64,000 nt of DNA from [Zimmermannella] faecalis ATCC 13722 (GTDB taxonomy: Bacteria > Actinomycetota > Actinomycetes > Actinomycetales > Microbacteriaceae): contig NZ_KB907079.1 in the NCBI RefSeq assembly GCF_000381765.1, forward strand, positions 69,442-133,441, in the 5' to 3' direction. Positions 1-7,258 of this stretch are shown piece by piece. A program made the position numbers and the translations under genes. Under the pieces are notes generated by a model that searched no databases, had not been told where the DNA came from, and was given only the letters and a program-made list of their open reading frames with translations. The first letter of the stretch is position 1. The number at the start of each line of letters is the position of its first letter.

Positions 1-109
1 GCGGATGCGGGTGAGGGCGCGGGCGCGGATGCGGGTGAGGGCGCGGATGCGGATGCGGGTGAGGGCGCGGATGCGGGTGAGGGCGCGGATGCGGGCGCGG
101 GTGCGAGCG
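1..109. repeat. 18-bp tandem repeat at window edge
   Basis: About four to five imperfect copies of GCGGATGCGGGTGAGGGC lie head to tail from the first base. Read in plus frame 1 the unit gives the hexapeptide Ala-Asp-Ala-Gly-Glu-Gly. This frame stays open from base 1 to a TGA at 154-156, so it could be the tail of a gene cut by the window edge. The stop would lie inside the terminator hairpin of the next gene, which argues against this, so no CDS is called. Confidence 0.8.
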
Positions 110-128
110 TGGGGCACCACACGCAAAC

Positions 129-168
129 GACCCGGCCCGGTCTCCTCGCGAGGTGACCGGGCCGGGTC
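129..168 (-). terminator. Hairpin terminator of the aldehyde dehydrogenase gene
   Basis: A perfect 14-bp stem (129-142 with 155-168) encloses a 12-base loop just downstream of the minus-strand stop at 187. The T-tract after it on the minus strand is weak (TCGTTTG). It is probably an intrinsic terminator. Confidence 0.75.
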
Positions 169-186
169 GATACGGAACGCTGGGTG

Positions 187-1605
187 CTACGCCTTCGGGA
201 TCGTGATGACGTGCGGCTGACCGAGGCTCTTCAAACCGGCAACGCCAAACTCGAGGCCGTAGCCCGACGCCTTCGCGCCACCGAACGGCACGCGCGGGTC
301 GATCGCGCCGTGCTGGTTGATCCAGGTGGTGCCCGCCTCGAGCTGGCGCGCGACCTCAACCGCGGCATCGGTATTCGAGCTCCACACGCTCGAGCCGAGC
401 CCGACCTCGAGGCCGTTCGCCCACTCGATCGCCTGCTCGAGCGAGTCGTACTTGATGATCGGCAGCGCGGGGCCGAACTGCTCCTCGGCGACGAGCGGGT
501 TGTCGTTGTCGATGTTCGACACGATCGTCGTGGGGTAGAAGAAGCCCGGGGCGTCGGCGTCGGGGTCGCCGCCGACATTGATCGTCGCGCCGGCGTCGCG
601 CGCGGCGTTCACGAGGCGGTCGACCACCTCGTACTGCGAGCGGTTCTGTAGCGGGCCGAGCACGTTCTGCTCGTCGAGGCCGTTGCCCATCGGCATGTTC
701 TTCGCGACCTCGGTGAGCGCCTCGACGACCTCGTCGTAGATCTCAGCCGGCACGTAGAGGCGCTTCAGCGCGGCACAGGTCTGGCCCGTGTTGATGAAGG
801 CGCCCCAGAACAGGTTCTCGGCGTGCGCCTTCACGTCGAGGTCGGGCAGCACGATGCCGGCGTCGTTGCCGCCGAGCTCGAGCGTGAGGCGGGCGACGTT
901 GTCGGCCGCGTCGCGCGCGATGATCTTGCCGACCTCGGTCGAACCGGTGAACATGACCTTGCCGATCTTCGGGTGGCCCGTGAGCGCAGCGCCAACCTTG
1001 CTGTCGGCCGGCACGACCGTCAGCACGTCTTCGGGCAGCACGTCGTTGAGCACCTTCGCGAGCGCGAGCACCGAGAGCGTCGTCGAGCTCGCGGGCTTCG
1101 ACACGACCGTGTTGCCCATGCGCAGCGACGGCGCGAACTGCCAGATCGCGATCATCATTGGCCAGTTCCACGGGTTGATCGCGGCGACGACGCCGATCGG
1201 GTCGTAGTGCAGCTCGGCGCGCTGCGTGTCGTCGTCGACGAGCACCTCGGGCTCAACCTCGAACGCGGCGTTCGCCCGCAGCCAGCCGGCGCAGGCGCCA
1301 ACCTCGAAGCGGGCGTTCGGCCCGTTCAGCGGCTTGCCCTGCTCGCGCGACAGCAGCACCGCCAGCGCCTCGGCCGACGCCTCAACCGCATCCGCCGCCT
1401 TGTTCAGGTAGTCGCTGCGCTCGGCGTGCGAGAGCTTCGCCCACGCAACCTGCGCCGCCTCGGCGCGGTTGATCGCGTCTTCGAGGTCGGCGGGTGTCGC
1501 AACCGGCACCCGGGCGAAGACCTCGCCGGTGCTCGGGTCGATCACGTCACGGCCGCCCTCGGCGGGCTGCACTGCGGCAATGAGTTCGTCGGCTGATGAG
1601 TACAT
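187..1605 (-). CDS. NAD(P)-dependent aldehyde dehydrogenase
   Basis: A 472-residue protein of the aldehyde dehydrogenase superfamily, which oxidises an aldehyde to the acid with NAD(P). The full fold is present: the NPWNWP cofactor-binding segment, FTGSTEVGK at the nucleotide site, the general-base Glu in LELGGNDAG, and the catalytic Cys in NTGQTCAALKR near residue 275. The length and the EEQFGPALPI motif fit the succinate-semialdehyde/acyl-aldehyde dehydrogenase group, but the substrate cannot be read from sequence. The start was placed at the ATG preceded by GAGGGG; another ATG lies five codons upstream. It appears monocistronic and is divergent from the AIM24 gene. Confidence 0.92.
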   Translation of the reverse strand: MYSSADELIAAVQPAEGGRDVIDPSTGEVFARVPVATPADLEDAINRAEAAQVAWAKLSHAERSDYLNKAADAVEASAEALAVLLSREQGKPLNGPNARFEVGACAGWLRANAAFEVEPEVLVDDDTQRAELHYDPIGVVAAINPWNWPMMIAIWQFAPSLRMGNTVVSKPASSTTLSVLALAKVLNDVLPEDVLTVVPADSKVGAALTGHPKIGKVMFTGSTEVGKIIARDAADNVARLTLELGGNDAGIVLPDLDVKAHAENLFWGAFINTGQTCAALKRLYVPAEIYDEVVEALTEVAKNMPMGNGLDEQNVLGPLQNRSQYEVVDRLVNAARDAGATINVGGDPDADAPGFFYPTTIVSNIDNDNPLVAEEQFGPALPIIKYDSLEQAIEWANGLEVGLGSSVWSSNTDAAVEVARQLEAGTTWINQHGAIDPRVPFGGAKASGYGLEFGVAGLKSLGQPHVITIPKA

Positions 1606-1761
1606 GACCCCTCGTTTCATCGTCGTTGATGGTCGGTGCTCTCACAGTAGATCCGCCGATCGGACGAAACCCCCTACATCGCACGGGGTGCACCGGCAGA
1701 CAAGCAGTGAGCGCGCGCGGTCAACCGCGTATAACTGGCAGCAGAACGAAAGGACGCCACC

Positions 1762-2430
1762 ATGCGCAGCCCCATTTTCGACAAGGACAACTTCCGCGAC
1801 CCATCCACCGACCGCTGGGTGCTCGAGAGCAGCCGGATGCTCCGCATCGGCTTCGGCCCCGGTGCGATCTCGCGCAAGGGCGCGATGGTCGGGTACCGCG
1901 GCAACCTCGACTTCGCCCACCAGGGCTCGAAGTCGGTGGGCCAGTTCTTCAAGAAGCAGTTCACGGGCGAGGGCAAGAACCTCATGCACATCACCGGCCA
2001 GGGCGAGGCGTGGCTCGCGAACCGCGCCCAGCAGGTGTTCCTCATGGAGCTCGAGAACGAGGGCATCACGCTGAACACCGACCATCTGCTCGCGTTCGAC
2101 GACCAGCTCAGCTACGAACCGAAGATGCTCGGCAATGCGGGCCTCATGGCGGGTGGCCTGTTCAACCTCGAGATCGGCGGCAGCGGCACGGTCGCGGTCA
2201 CCTCCGATGGCACGCCGTTTGTGCTCGACGCGAGCCAGGGCCCCATCTATACCGACCCGCAGGCGACCGTCGCGTGGTCGGCGCAGCTCGCGCCGACCAT
2301 CAAGAACGACTTCAAGATGGGCTCGCTCATCGGCCGCGGCTCGGGCGAGGCGTTCCAGCTCGCGTTCCACGGCCAGGGCTTCGTCGTGATCCAGCCCTCT
2401 GAGGGATGGCCGGTGCAGATTCAGTCGTAG
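1762..2430 (+). CDS. AIM24 family protein
   Basis: A 222-residue protein with the glycine-rich beta-sandwich pattern of the AIM24 family (FNLEIGGSGTVAV, QGFVVIQPSEG). Eukaryotic AIM24 is mitochondrial; the bacterial homologues are widespread and have no established function. No signal peptide or membrane segment is visible, so it is probably cytoplasmic. The start ATG has AAAGGA about ten bases upstream. It stands alone between a divergent dehydrogenase gene and a co-directional SRPBCC gene 23 bases downstream that has its own -10 box. Confidence 0.85.
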   Translation: MRSPIFDKDNFRDPSTDRWVLESSRMLRIGFGPGAISRKGAMVGYRGNLDFAHQGSKSVGQFFKKQFTGEGKNLMHITGQGEAWLANRAQQVFLMELENEGITLNTDHLLAFDDQLSYEPKMLGNAGLMAGGLFNLEIGGSGTVAVTSDGTPFVLDASQGPIYTDPQATVAWSAQLAPTIKNDFKMGSLIGRGSGEAFQLAFHGQGFVVIQPSEGWPVQIQS

Positions 2431-2453
2431 CCGCGGCTTCGTAGACTGGTCAC

Positions 2454-2963
2454 ATGTCGCAGTCGTACGAAGCCTCGACCACCGTTCCGCTCTCCCCCGC
2501 CGAGGCGTTCGCGCTCGCGCACACGCTCGGGCCCGACCGCACGGTGTGGGATACGCGGGTCGAGAAGCAGCTGTTGCTGCGCGACGCGACCGAGCTCGGC
2601 CAGGGCACGCAGGTGTTTCAGCGCCTCACCGACGGCCTGCGCCTCATTCACGAGTACGACCTCTGGCTGCCGGGCCAGCTCTCGAGCACGCACCTCGTGA
2701 AGGGGCCGTGGTGGCTCGACGCGTTCGGCGAGGGCTGGCACTTCACCGAGGCCGACGGCGGCACGCGCGTCACTTGGAAGGTGACGTTCCGCCACCGCCT
2801 GCCGGTGTTCGCGCCGCAGGCTGAGGCGGCGCTCCTCCCCCGGCTGCGCCAGACGCTCGACGCACGCATGCTCGACTACCGCGCCGCCGCCCTCGACGCC
2901 GACCTCGTCGAGCGCGCCGCGTCGGGCGTGCTCCCGTTCGGGGCACGCCACCGCGACCGCTAA
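2454..2963 (+). CDS. SRPBCC-fold (START-like) protein
   Basis: A 169-residue protein that looks like the SRPBCC/polyketide-cyclase fold: an N-terminal strand and helix (VPLSPAEAFALAHTL), a central beta-rich part with GGTRVTWKVTF, and a long C-terminal helix. Such proteins bind hydrophobic ligands in a deep cavity; the ligand here is unknown. A TAGACT -10 box at 2442-2447 ends six bases before the ATG and no ribosome-binding site is visible, so the mRNA is probably leaderless. Its TAA overlaps by four bases the stop of the convergent HNH gene. Confidence 0.75.
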   Translation: MSQSYEASTTVPLSPAEAFALAHTLGPDRTVWDTRVEKQLLLRDATELGQGTQVFQRLTDGLRLIHEYDLWLPGQLSSTHLVKGPWWLDAFGEGWHFTEADGGTRVTWKVTFRHRLPVFAPQAEAALLPRLRQTLDARMLDYRAAALDADLVERAASGVLPFGARHRDR

Positions 2964-3463
2964 GCCGCTTGCTGCTCGAGGTACGGCGCCCACTCCGCCG
3001 ACGACTCGCGGTCGACGCCGCGCACGTGCCAGCCGTGGCTCACGGGCGCCGACGGACGGTGCCGCAGTTGCCAGCCCATCTCCTCGGGCGTGCGGTCGCC
3101 CTTGACGTTGTTGCAGCGCAGGCAGCAGGCGACGAGGTTCTCCCACGTGTCGCGTCCCCCGCGGGAGCGCGGCTGCACGTGGTCGATCGTGTTCGCGAAG
3201 CGGCCGCAGTACGCGCAGCAGTTGTCGTCGCGCCGCAGCACGCCCTTGCGCGACACCGGCATGCGCCGGGCCATCGGAATCCGCACGTAGCGGGTGAGCA
3301 GAATCACGCGGGGCCGCGCGTACTCGCGGGTCTGGGAGCGCAGCGGAACCGCCTCGTCGGCCTCGAGCATCGAGGCCTTGCCCCCGAGCACGAGCACGAG
3401 CGCACGGCGGTCAGAGACCACGGCGATCGGTTCAAAACCGGCGTTGAGTACGAGTGTTCGCAT
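2960..3463 (-). CDS. HNH endonuclease
   Basis: A 167-residue HNH-family protein common in Actinobacteria. An N-terminal part opening MRTLVLNAGFEPIAVV is followed by a C-terminal HNH module: CAYC, the catalytic IDHVQPRSRGG, the Asn in WENLVACC, and a second pair CLRC. The two Cys pairs probably hold zinc and the Asp-His dyad binds the catalytic metal. Cellular role and target are unknown; there is no restriction or phage neighbourhood. The start was put at the ATG after GGGGAG because the domain begins there. An intrinsic terminator lies only about 24 bp upstream of the start. Confidence 0.85.
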   Translation of the reverse strand: MRTLVLNAGFEPIAVVSDRRALVLVLGGKASMLEADEAVPLRSQTREYARPRVILLTRYVRIPMARRMPVSRKGVLRRDDNCCAYCGRFANTIDHVQPRSRGGRDTWENLVACCLRCNNVKGDRTPEEMGWQLRHRPSAPVSHGWHVRGVDRESSAEWAPYLEQQAA

Positions 3464-3614
3464 GAGATTGCTCCCCATATCCAGACAAAAAATGGCACTG
3501 CCACAGGGCAGTGCCATCACACGACGCAGGCGCGACTATTCCGTGGTGGAAATGGCGCTCGAATCCGGAGCAGGCGCGCACCTGCGGCCTGACCTGTCGA
3601 CGCTGCGAGGCCAT
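3432..3614 (-). CDS. Possible 60-residue leader ORF ahead of the HNH gene
   Basis: An ATG at 3614 sits behind AAAGGAG and opens a 60-codon frame (MASQRRQVRPQV...) rich in Arg, His and Cys. It runs through the terminator hairpin at 3487-3517 and overlaps the first 32 bases of the HNH gene in another frame. No homology is recognised. The good ribosome-binding site and the position suggest a leader peptide or attenuator ORF, but the evidence is only positional. Confidence 0.3.
   Translation of the reverse strand: MASQRRQVRPQVRACSGFERHFHHGIVAPASCDGTALWQCHFLSGYGEQSHANTRTQRRF
3487..3517 (-). terminator. Intrinsic terminator or attenuator before the HNH gene
   Basis: A perfect 11-bp stem (ATGGCACTGCC with GGCAGTGCCAT, loop ACAG) is followed on the minus strand by six T residues. 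It lies 24 bp before the HNH start codon, inside the leader of that gene rather than after a recognised gene, so it may act as an attenuator. Confidence 0.8.
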
Positions 3615-3817
3615 GGCTGCTCCTTTCGATTCGAGGCGGCGACCGGCGGGGCCGGTCGGGCGTTCTGTGGACGATGGTACTGCGGGATACGCGTGCGACC
3701 GCGCTTTCGCGCCCGCGGCTCGCGCGGCGGTTACCAAGAGTTCACGCGCGGGCAACCTTCGCGGCGCCGCATCCCGTGAGCACCGACACGGAGCACATCG
3801 ACGCAGCGGGAAAACGA
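3615..3817. other. Gene-free stretch between HNH leader and NlpC/P60 gene
   Basis: No conserved coding frame was found. On the minus strand TTGGTA near 3735 and a TATCCC or TACCAT box further downstream could form a promoter for the small leader ORF and HNH gene. Confidence 0.3.
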
Positions 3818-3854
3818 CACCGCCGGGAACAAGCTGCGCTTGTTCCCGGCGGTG
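3818..3854 (-). terminator. Terminator of the first NlpC/P60 gene
   Basis: A perfect 16-bp stem with a 5-base loop lies 18 bp after the minus-strand stop at 3872, followed by TCGTTTTCCC. The strength of the stem supports an intrinsic terminator. Confidence 0.85.
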
Positions 3855-3871
3855 CATACGTTCTTCGGCGG

Positions 3872-4951
3872 TTAGCCGACGCGGATGATCACGTCGTAGA
3901 AGTAGGGCGAACCCTGGTACGACGAGAGCACGTTGTCGTCGGCGGCACCGTTCCAGCCACCGTGGTAGGCCTGGCCGTTGCCCGCGTAGATCGAGACGTG
4001 GTAGCCGTACTTGATCATGATGTCGCCGGGCTGCGCCTGGCTCGGGTCGATCTGCGTGCCGAACTGCGTGAACGAGCTGACACCGAGGTCGGGGCCGCCG
4101 TTGAGGCGCGGCGTCGTGAGGCCGGCCGCCGCGAGGGCGTTCTGCACGTAGTCGGTGCAGTCCATGCCGTACGAGCCGAGCATCGACTGCGCGTACGCGA
4201 CGATGGTCTGCTGCACAGAGCCGGTGGCCGGCGCGTTGCTCGAAGCCTGCTGTGCCGAGGCGTCGCTCGACTCGGTCGAACCCGAGGCGTTCGAGGTCGA
4301 CTCGCTCGACGAACCGCCGGTCGAGGACTCTTCGACCTCTTCTTCAACCTCGACGGGCACGGCGACGGCGGCCGACGCAACGGTCGAGCTGTCGAAGGTG
4401 CTGATCTCGGTTTCTTCGGTCGACTCAGCGGCGGGAGCGGCAACGGTCTGCTCTTCGGCAGCCTGCTCGGCCTCCTCGGCCTCCTGCGCGGCGGTGTCGG
4501 CAGCCGACTGCGTCGCCTCGGTGACCTGGCTGTTCACTCCGGCGAGCAGGTTGGCCTGGTGCTGCGCGTCGGCAGCAACGACACCCTGGCCGGCAACGGT
4601 GGTGAGGCCGACCGCAGCAAGGGCGGTGACCGACGCCGCGGCGGCGAAGCCACCAGCGGTACGACGACGACGCTGCGCGATGAGCGCGGCGGGGCGCGGC
4701 GCACGCACGGTCAGGCTGCGCACCTCGGCGCCCTGCTCGGCAGCGGCCGGCTCAGTGATCTGCTCTACCAGCTCGGTCGGGAGCACCGAGATGAGCGCGG
4801 TCATCTCGTTGCGCTCGATGCGACCGGTGTCCTCACGGCGGAACGCGGCGCCGGGCTCGGCACTCGCGACGGGACGGACGCCGGTGCGGCGCTCGATCTC
4901 ACGAGCCTCACGGCGAGTGAGCGGTGCGCCAATCTGCGTGGTGTTGTCCAA
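3872..4951 (-). CDS. Membrane-anchored NlpC/P60 cell-wall hydrolase
   Basis: A 359-residue protein with a TTG start behind GGAGGG. Order of parts: a cytoplasmic N-terminus with PLTRREAREIERRTG, a basic RRRR stretch, a membrane helix at about residues 99-121, a Glu/Ser/Thr-rich linker, and a C-terminal NlpC/P60 domain. The domain has the catalytic Cys in MDCTDYVQNA, His in YHVSIYAG and a third polar residue in AYHGGW. NlpC/P60 enzymes cut peptide cross-bridges of peptidoglycan (usually D-Glu to diamino acid). A paralogue lies directly upstream with matching N-terminus and control region. The anchored, extracytoplasmic orientation is inferred. Confidence 0.9.
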   Translation of the reverse strand: MDNTTQIGAPLTRREAREIERRTGVRPVASAEPGAAFRREDTGRIERNEMTALISVLPTELVEQITEPAAAEQGAEVRSLTVRAPRPAALIAQRRRRTAGGFAAAASVTALAAVGLTTVAGQGVVAADAQHQANLLAGVNSQVTEATQSAADTAAQEAEEAEQAAEEQTVAAPAAESTEETEISTFDSSTVASAAVAVPVEVEEEVEESSTGGSSSESTSNASGSTESSDASAQQASSNAPATGSVQQTIVAYAQSMLGSYGMDCTDYVQNALAAAGLTTPRLNGGPDLGVSSFTQFGTQIDPSQAQPGDIMIKYGYHVSIYAGNGQAYHGGWNGAADDNVLSSYQGSPYFYDVIIRVG

Positions 4952-4963
4952 TTTCGACCCTCC

Positions 4964-5059
4964 GCACCGCTGATATTTCCCCGCCCACTGAGACTTTGTG
5001 AGTTCTGCTGAGGGGGCGGGTTTGCGGTGCCTCAGCGTGACCTGAACACGGTGGTGTTC
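4964..5059 (-). promoter_or_regulatory. Structured 5' leader of the first NlpC/P60 gene
   Basis: On the minus strand a long hairpin ends next to the GGAGGG ribosome-binding site: outer arms GCACCGC (5030-5024) with GCGGTGC (4970-4964), inner arms CCCGCCC with GGGCGGG. A small hairpin, GAACAC with GTGTTC, lies upstream at 5044-5059. The leader of the paralogue at 6260-6361 has the same plan with different but still paired outer bases, which supports an RNA structure. The RNA class is not identified. Confidence 0.6.
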
Positions 5060-5076
5060 GTCGACAGGTTCGAGCG

Positions 5077-5135
5077 TAACGAAAGATCACGGCAATGTCA
5101 CGCTCAAGTGACGGAAATCTCACGAAAAGATAACG
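5077..5135 (-). promoter_or_regulatory. Phased CGTKA repeat array upstream of NlpC/P60 gene 1
   Basis: Six copies of the minus-strand pentamer CGTGA/CGTTA/CGTCA begin at plus positions 5077, 5087, 5098, 5109, 5120 and 5131, so they recur every 10-11 bp on one helix face. Direct repeats of this type are typical of OmpR-family response-regulator operators. MtrA, which controls wall hydrolases in other Actinobacteria and binds GTNAC-like direct repeats, is the best candidate by analogy. Confidence 0.6.
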
Positions 5136-5152
5136 ACTTCCGTCACCGGGGG

Positions 5153-6247
5153 TTATCCGAGGTGCACGAAGTAGTGCGAACCCCAGTCGATCGTGCCGTA
5201 GCGAACGCTGTCACCGGCGTACGGCGCGTGCAGCATCGAGTTCGGCCCGGCGTAGAAACCGATGTGGCCGTCGTAGATCACGAGGTCGCCCGGCTGCGGG
5301 TTCGTCGTGACCTCACCCATCGACGCGAGCTGCGCGATCGACGTGGTCGCGTCGTATCCGGCCTCGTTGAGCACCCACGCGACGAAGCCGGCGCAGTCGA
5401 AGCCCATCGAGGGCGACGTGCCGCCCCAGACATAGGGAACGCCGATGTACTGCTCGCCGATCGCGAGCAGCGAGCTGCCCGACGTCGCCGAGGTCGAGGC
5501 GGTCGCGCTCGCCGCGGTCGACGCTTCGGCCGATGCGTCAGCCGAGACCTCGGTGGCGCTGGTCTCGTCGGCGGGGACCTCTTCTACGGCGGGCTCCTCG
5601 GCGGCCGACTGCACCGACGCGGCGTCGAAGCTTTCGATCTCGGTGAGCTCGGTCGACTCGGCGGCAGGCGCCGACGTCGTCGACTCCTCTGCCGTCGCGT
5701 CAGCCTGCTGCGTCGCCTCGGTCGCGTCGTCAGCAACCTCGTCGCTCGCGAGCACGTCGTCGACGGTGTCCTGCGCGTTGATGCCGCCGAGCAGGTCGGC
5801 GCGGTGCGCCTCGTCGGCGACGACGGCGCCCTGGCCGATCACCGAGGTGAAGCCGACCGCGGCGAGCGCGGTGACGGATGCGGCGGCGGCGAAGCCTCCG
5901 GCGGCACGACGGCGCGAGCGGGCCACGAGGGCTGCGGGGCGGTCGGCACGCACGGTGAGGCCGCGGTTCGGGCGGTCGGCCGGAGCGGCCGCGGCCGCCT
6001 CGGCGGCGAGGTCTTCGGGAATGACCGAGAGCAGCGTGTCGAGCTCGTTGCGGTCAATGCGACCCGTGTCCCACGGGGTGGTAACGACGGATGCGGTGGG
6101 CGTCGCGGGCTGCGCGCGGCGGAACGCGGCGAGCTCGTCGTGCTGCGGGGAGGCGGCAGCGACGGCGACGGGGCGGACGCCAGTACGGCGCTCGATCTCA
6201 CGAGCCTCTCGGCGGGTGAGTGCGCCGGCGGGGGTGGTGTTGTCCAA
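5153..6247 (-). CDS. Second membrane-anchored NlpC/P60 cell-wall hydrolase
   Basis: A 364-residue paralogue of the preceding protein. The TTG start behind GGAGGG was chosen because the next residues, DNTTPAGALTRREAREIERR, align with the paralogue's N-terminus; an ATG 41 codons upstream would cover the leader hairpin. A membrane helix follows a basic RRRR-like stretch near residue 125, then an acidic linker, then NlpC/P60 with the catalytic Cys in MGFDCAGFVAWV and His in DGHIGFYAG. Probable role: peptidoglycan peptide hydrolysis outside the membrane. The two genes look like a tandem duplication that diverged in linker and catalytic domain. Confidence 0.9.
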   Translation of the reverse strand: MDNTTPAGALTRREAREIERRTGVRPVAVAAASPQHDELAAFRRAQPATPTASVVTTPWDTGRIDRNELDTLLSVIPEDLAAEAAAAAPADRPNRGLTVRADRPAALVARSRRRAAGGFAAAASVTALAAVGFTSVIGQGAVVADEAHRADLLGGINAQDTVDDVLASDEVADDATEATQQADATAEESTTSAPAAESTELTEIESFDAASVQSAAEEPAVEEVPADETSATEVSADASAEASTAASATASTSATSGSSLLAIGEQYIGVPYVWGGTSPSMGFDCAGFVAWVLNEAGYDATTSIAQLASMGEVTTNPQPGDLVIYDGHIGFYAGPNSMLHAPYAGDSVRYGTIDWGSHYFVHLG

Positions 6248-6259
6248 ATTCGACCCTCC

Positions 6260-6361
6260 GCGCCGCGGCAGTACCCCCGCCCACTGAGCTTTTCGAGAAG
6301 CAGAGCCGAGGGGGCGGGTTCGCGGCGCCTCGACTCGACGACAACACGGATGTGTTCGTCG
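6260..6361 (-). promoter_or_regulatory. Structured 5' leader of the second NlpC/P60 gene
   Basis: The outer stem GCGCCGCG (minus strand, 6328-6321) pairs with CGCGGCGC (6267-6260), and the inner stem CCCGCCC pairs with GGGCGGG. A smaller hairpin around GAACAC at 6336-6361 has near-perfect CGACGA arms. The blocks AACCCGCCCCCTC and CTCAGTGGGCGGGG are shared with the leader at 4964-5059. The outer stems differ by paired changes, so a conserved RNA fold is likely. Confidence 0.6.
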
Positions 6362-6373
6362 GTCCACCAACGG

Positions 6374-6466
6374 TAACGAAAGATCACGAAAATGTCACGG
6401 TTATGTAACAGATTCGACTACTTTAGATAACGATTCCCTGGTCAGGCGCGATTTTTAATTGTAACG
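6374..6466 (-). promoter_or_regulatory. Phased CGTKA repeat array upstream of NlpC/P60 gene 2
   Basis: TAACG, TCACG, TCACG and TAACA (plus-strand view) start at 6374, 6384, 6395 and 6406, spaced 10-11 bp. Further TAACG copies start at 6428 (two turns away) and 6462. The first 26 bp are nearly identical to the array at 5077. It is probably the operator of the same response regulator, perhaps MtrA. Confidence 0.6.
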
Positions 6467-6473
6467 AAGTTGG

Positions 6474-7163
6474 TCACACATCGGTGATGTAGACGTGCCG
6501 GGCGAGCTCGATCGGCACATCGACCTGCGTGGTCGAGTCGACCGGCGACAACCGAATGTCTTCCCCGAGGTACTCGACGACGACGCGGGCGCCGGGCATC
6601 ACGCCCTGCTCGCGGAACATCCGCATCGACTCGAGATCGGCCTGCAACGGCTCGCCGAGCCGACGCACCTCGGCGACATCGCCCGAGGAGATCTCGGCCG
6701 CGTCGAGCGACACGACGCCGCGGAAGAACGCCTGCTCGGGCTGCACGTCGGCGGTAACCGCCGACGGAATCGGCGTGCCGTACGGCGACTCGGTCGGCCC
6801 ACCGAGCAGCTGATAGATGCGCTCTTCGGCCTCGTCACTCATCACGTGCTCCCAGCGGCACGCCTCGTCGTGCACGATCGCAAGATCGAGCCCGATAACG
6901 TTCGCGAGCAGCGACTCGGCGATGCGGTGCTTGCGCAGCACCCGCAGTGCCTTCTCGCGCCCCATGGTCGTCAGCACGAGCCGACGATCGGCCGCCACCT
7001 CAACGAGTCCGTCTCGTTCCATGCGCGCGATGGTCTGCGACACCGTCGGACCGGAATGCCCAAGCCGCTCCGAAATGCGCGCGCGCAGCGGGGTGATTCC
7101 CTCTTCTTCGAGGTCAATGATCGTGCGAAGGTACATCTCCGTCGTATCCACCAAGTTTGACAC
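6474..7163 (-). CDS. ideR: Iron-dependent repressor IdeR/DtxR
   Basis: A 229-residue DtxR-family regulator, which binds Fe(II) and then represses iron-uptake genes. The N-terminal winged helix includes SGPTVSQTIARMERDGL. All DtxR metal ligands are at their canonical positions when counted from the GTG start: Met10, His79, Glu83, His98, Cys102, Glu105 and His106. Cys at 102 separates it from the manganese-type MntR. A C-terminal SH3-like domain follows a proline-containing linker. The GTG behind AAAGGGGG was chosen because it restores this numbering. It is divergent from serC; no clear iron box was seen in the 95-bp gap. Confidence 0.93.
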   Translation of the reverse strand: MSNLVDTTEMYLRTIIDLEEEGITPLRARISERLGHSGPTVSQTIARMERDGLVEVAADRRLVLTTMGREKALRVLRKHRIAESLLANVIGLDLAIVHDEACRWEHVMSDEAEERIYQLLGGPTESPYGTPIPSAVTADVQPEQAFFRGVVSLDAAEISSGDVAEVRRLGEPLQADLESMRMFREQGVMPGARVVVEYLGEDIRLSPVDSTTQVDVPIELARHVYITDV

Positions 7164-7258
7164 CGTGCACCCCCTTTCGACGCTGGTCGAGTTCATTTTC
7201 AAATATATCGGTTCTAGGCGAACGAATCTGTCACGCGTCCCGGCTTAGGCTTGAGCGC

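Noticed and set aside
187-1596. Long open frames opposite the aldehyde dehydrogenase and most other genes
   Set aside because: In very GC-rich DNA, antisense frames stay open by chance; their products are Arg/Ala-rich without family motifs, while the chosen frames carry full catalytic motifs.
3560-3620. SRP RNA or other housekeeping RNA (GGTCAGGCCG on the minus strand)
   Set aside because: Only this short stretch resembles 4.5S RNA; the conserved GGAAG and GCAGC elements around it are missing.
4964-6361. ydaO (c-di-AMP) riboswitches before the NlpC/P60 genes
   Set aside because: The genes fit the usual actinobacterial targets, but the conserved ydaO blocks are not visible in either leader. 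The leaders are reported as unassigned structured RNAs instead.
7164-7258. Iron box (IdeR site) between ideR and serC
   Set aside because: TTAGGC near 7245 resembles half of the box, but the second half is missing and the sequence serves better as the serC -10 region.
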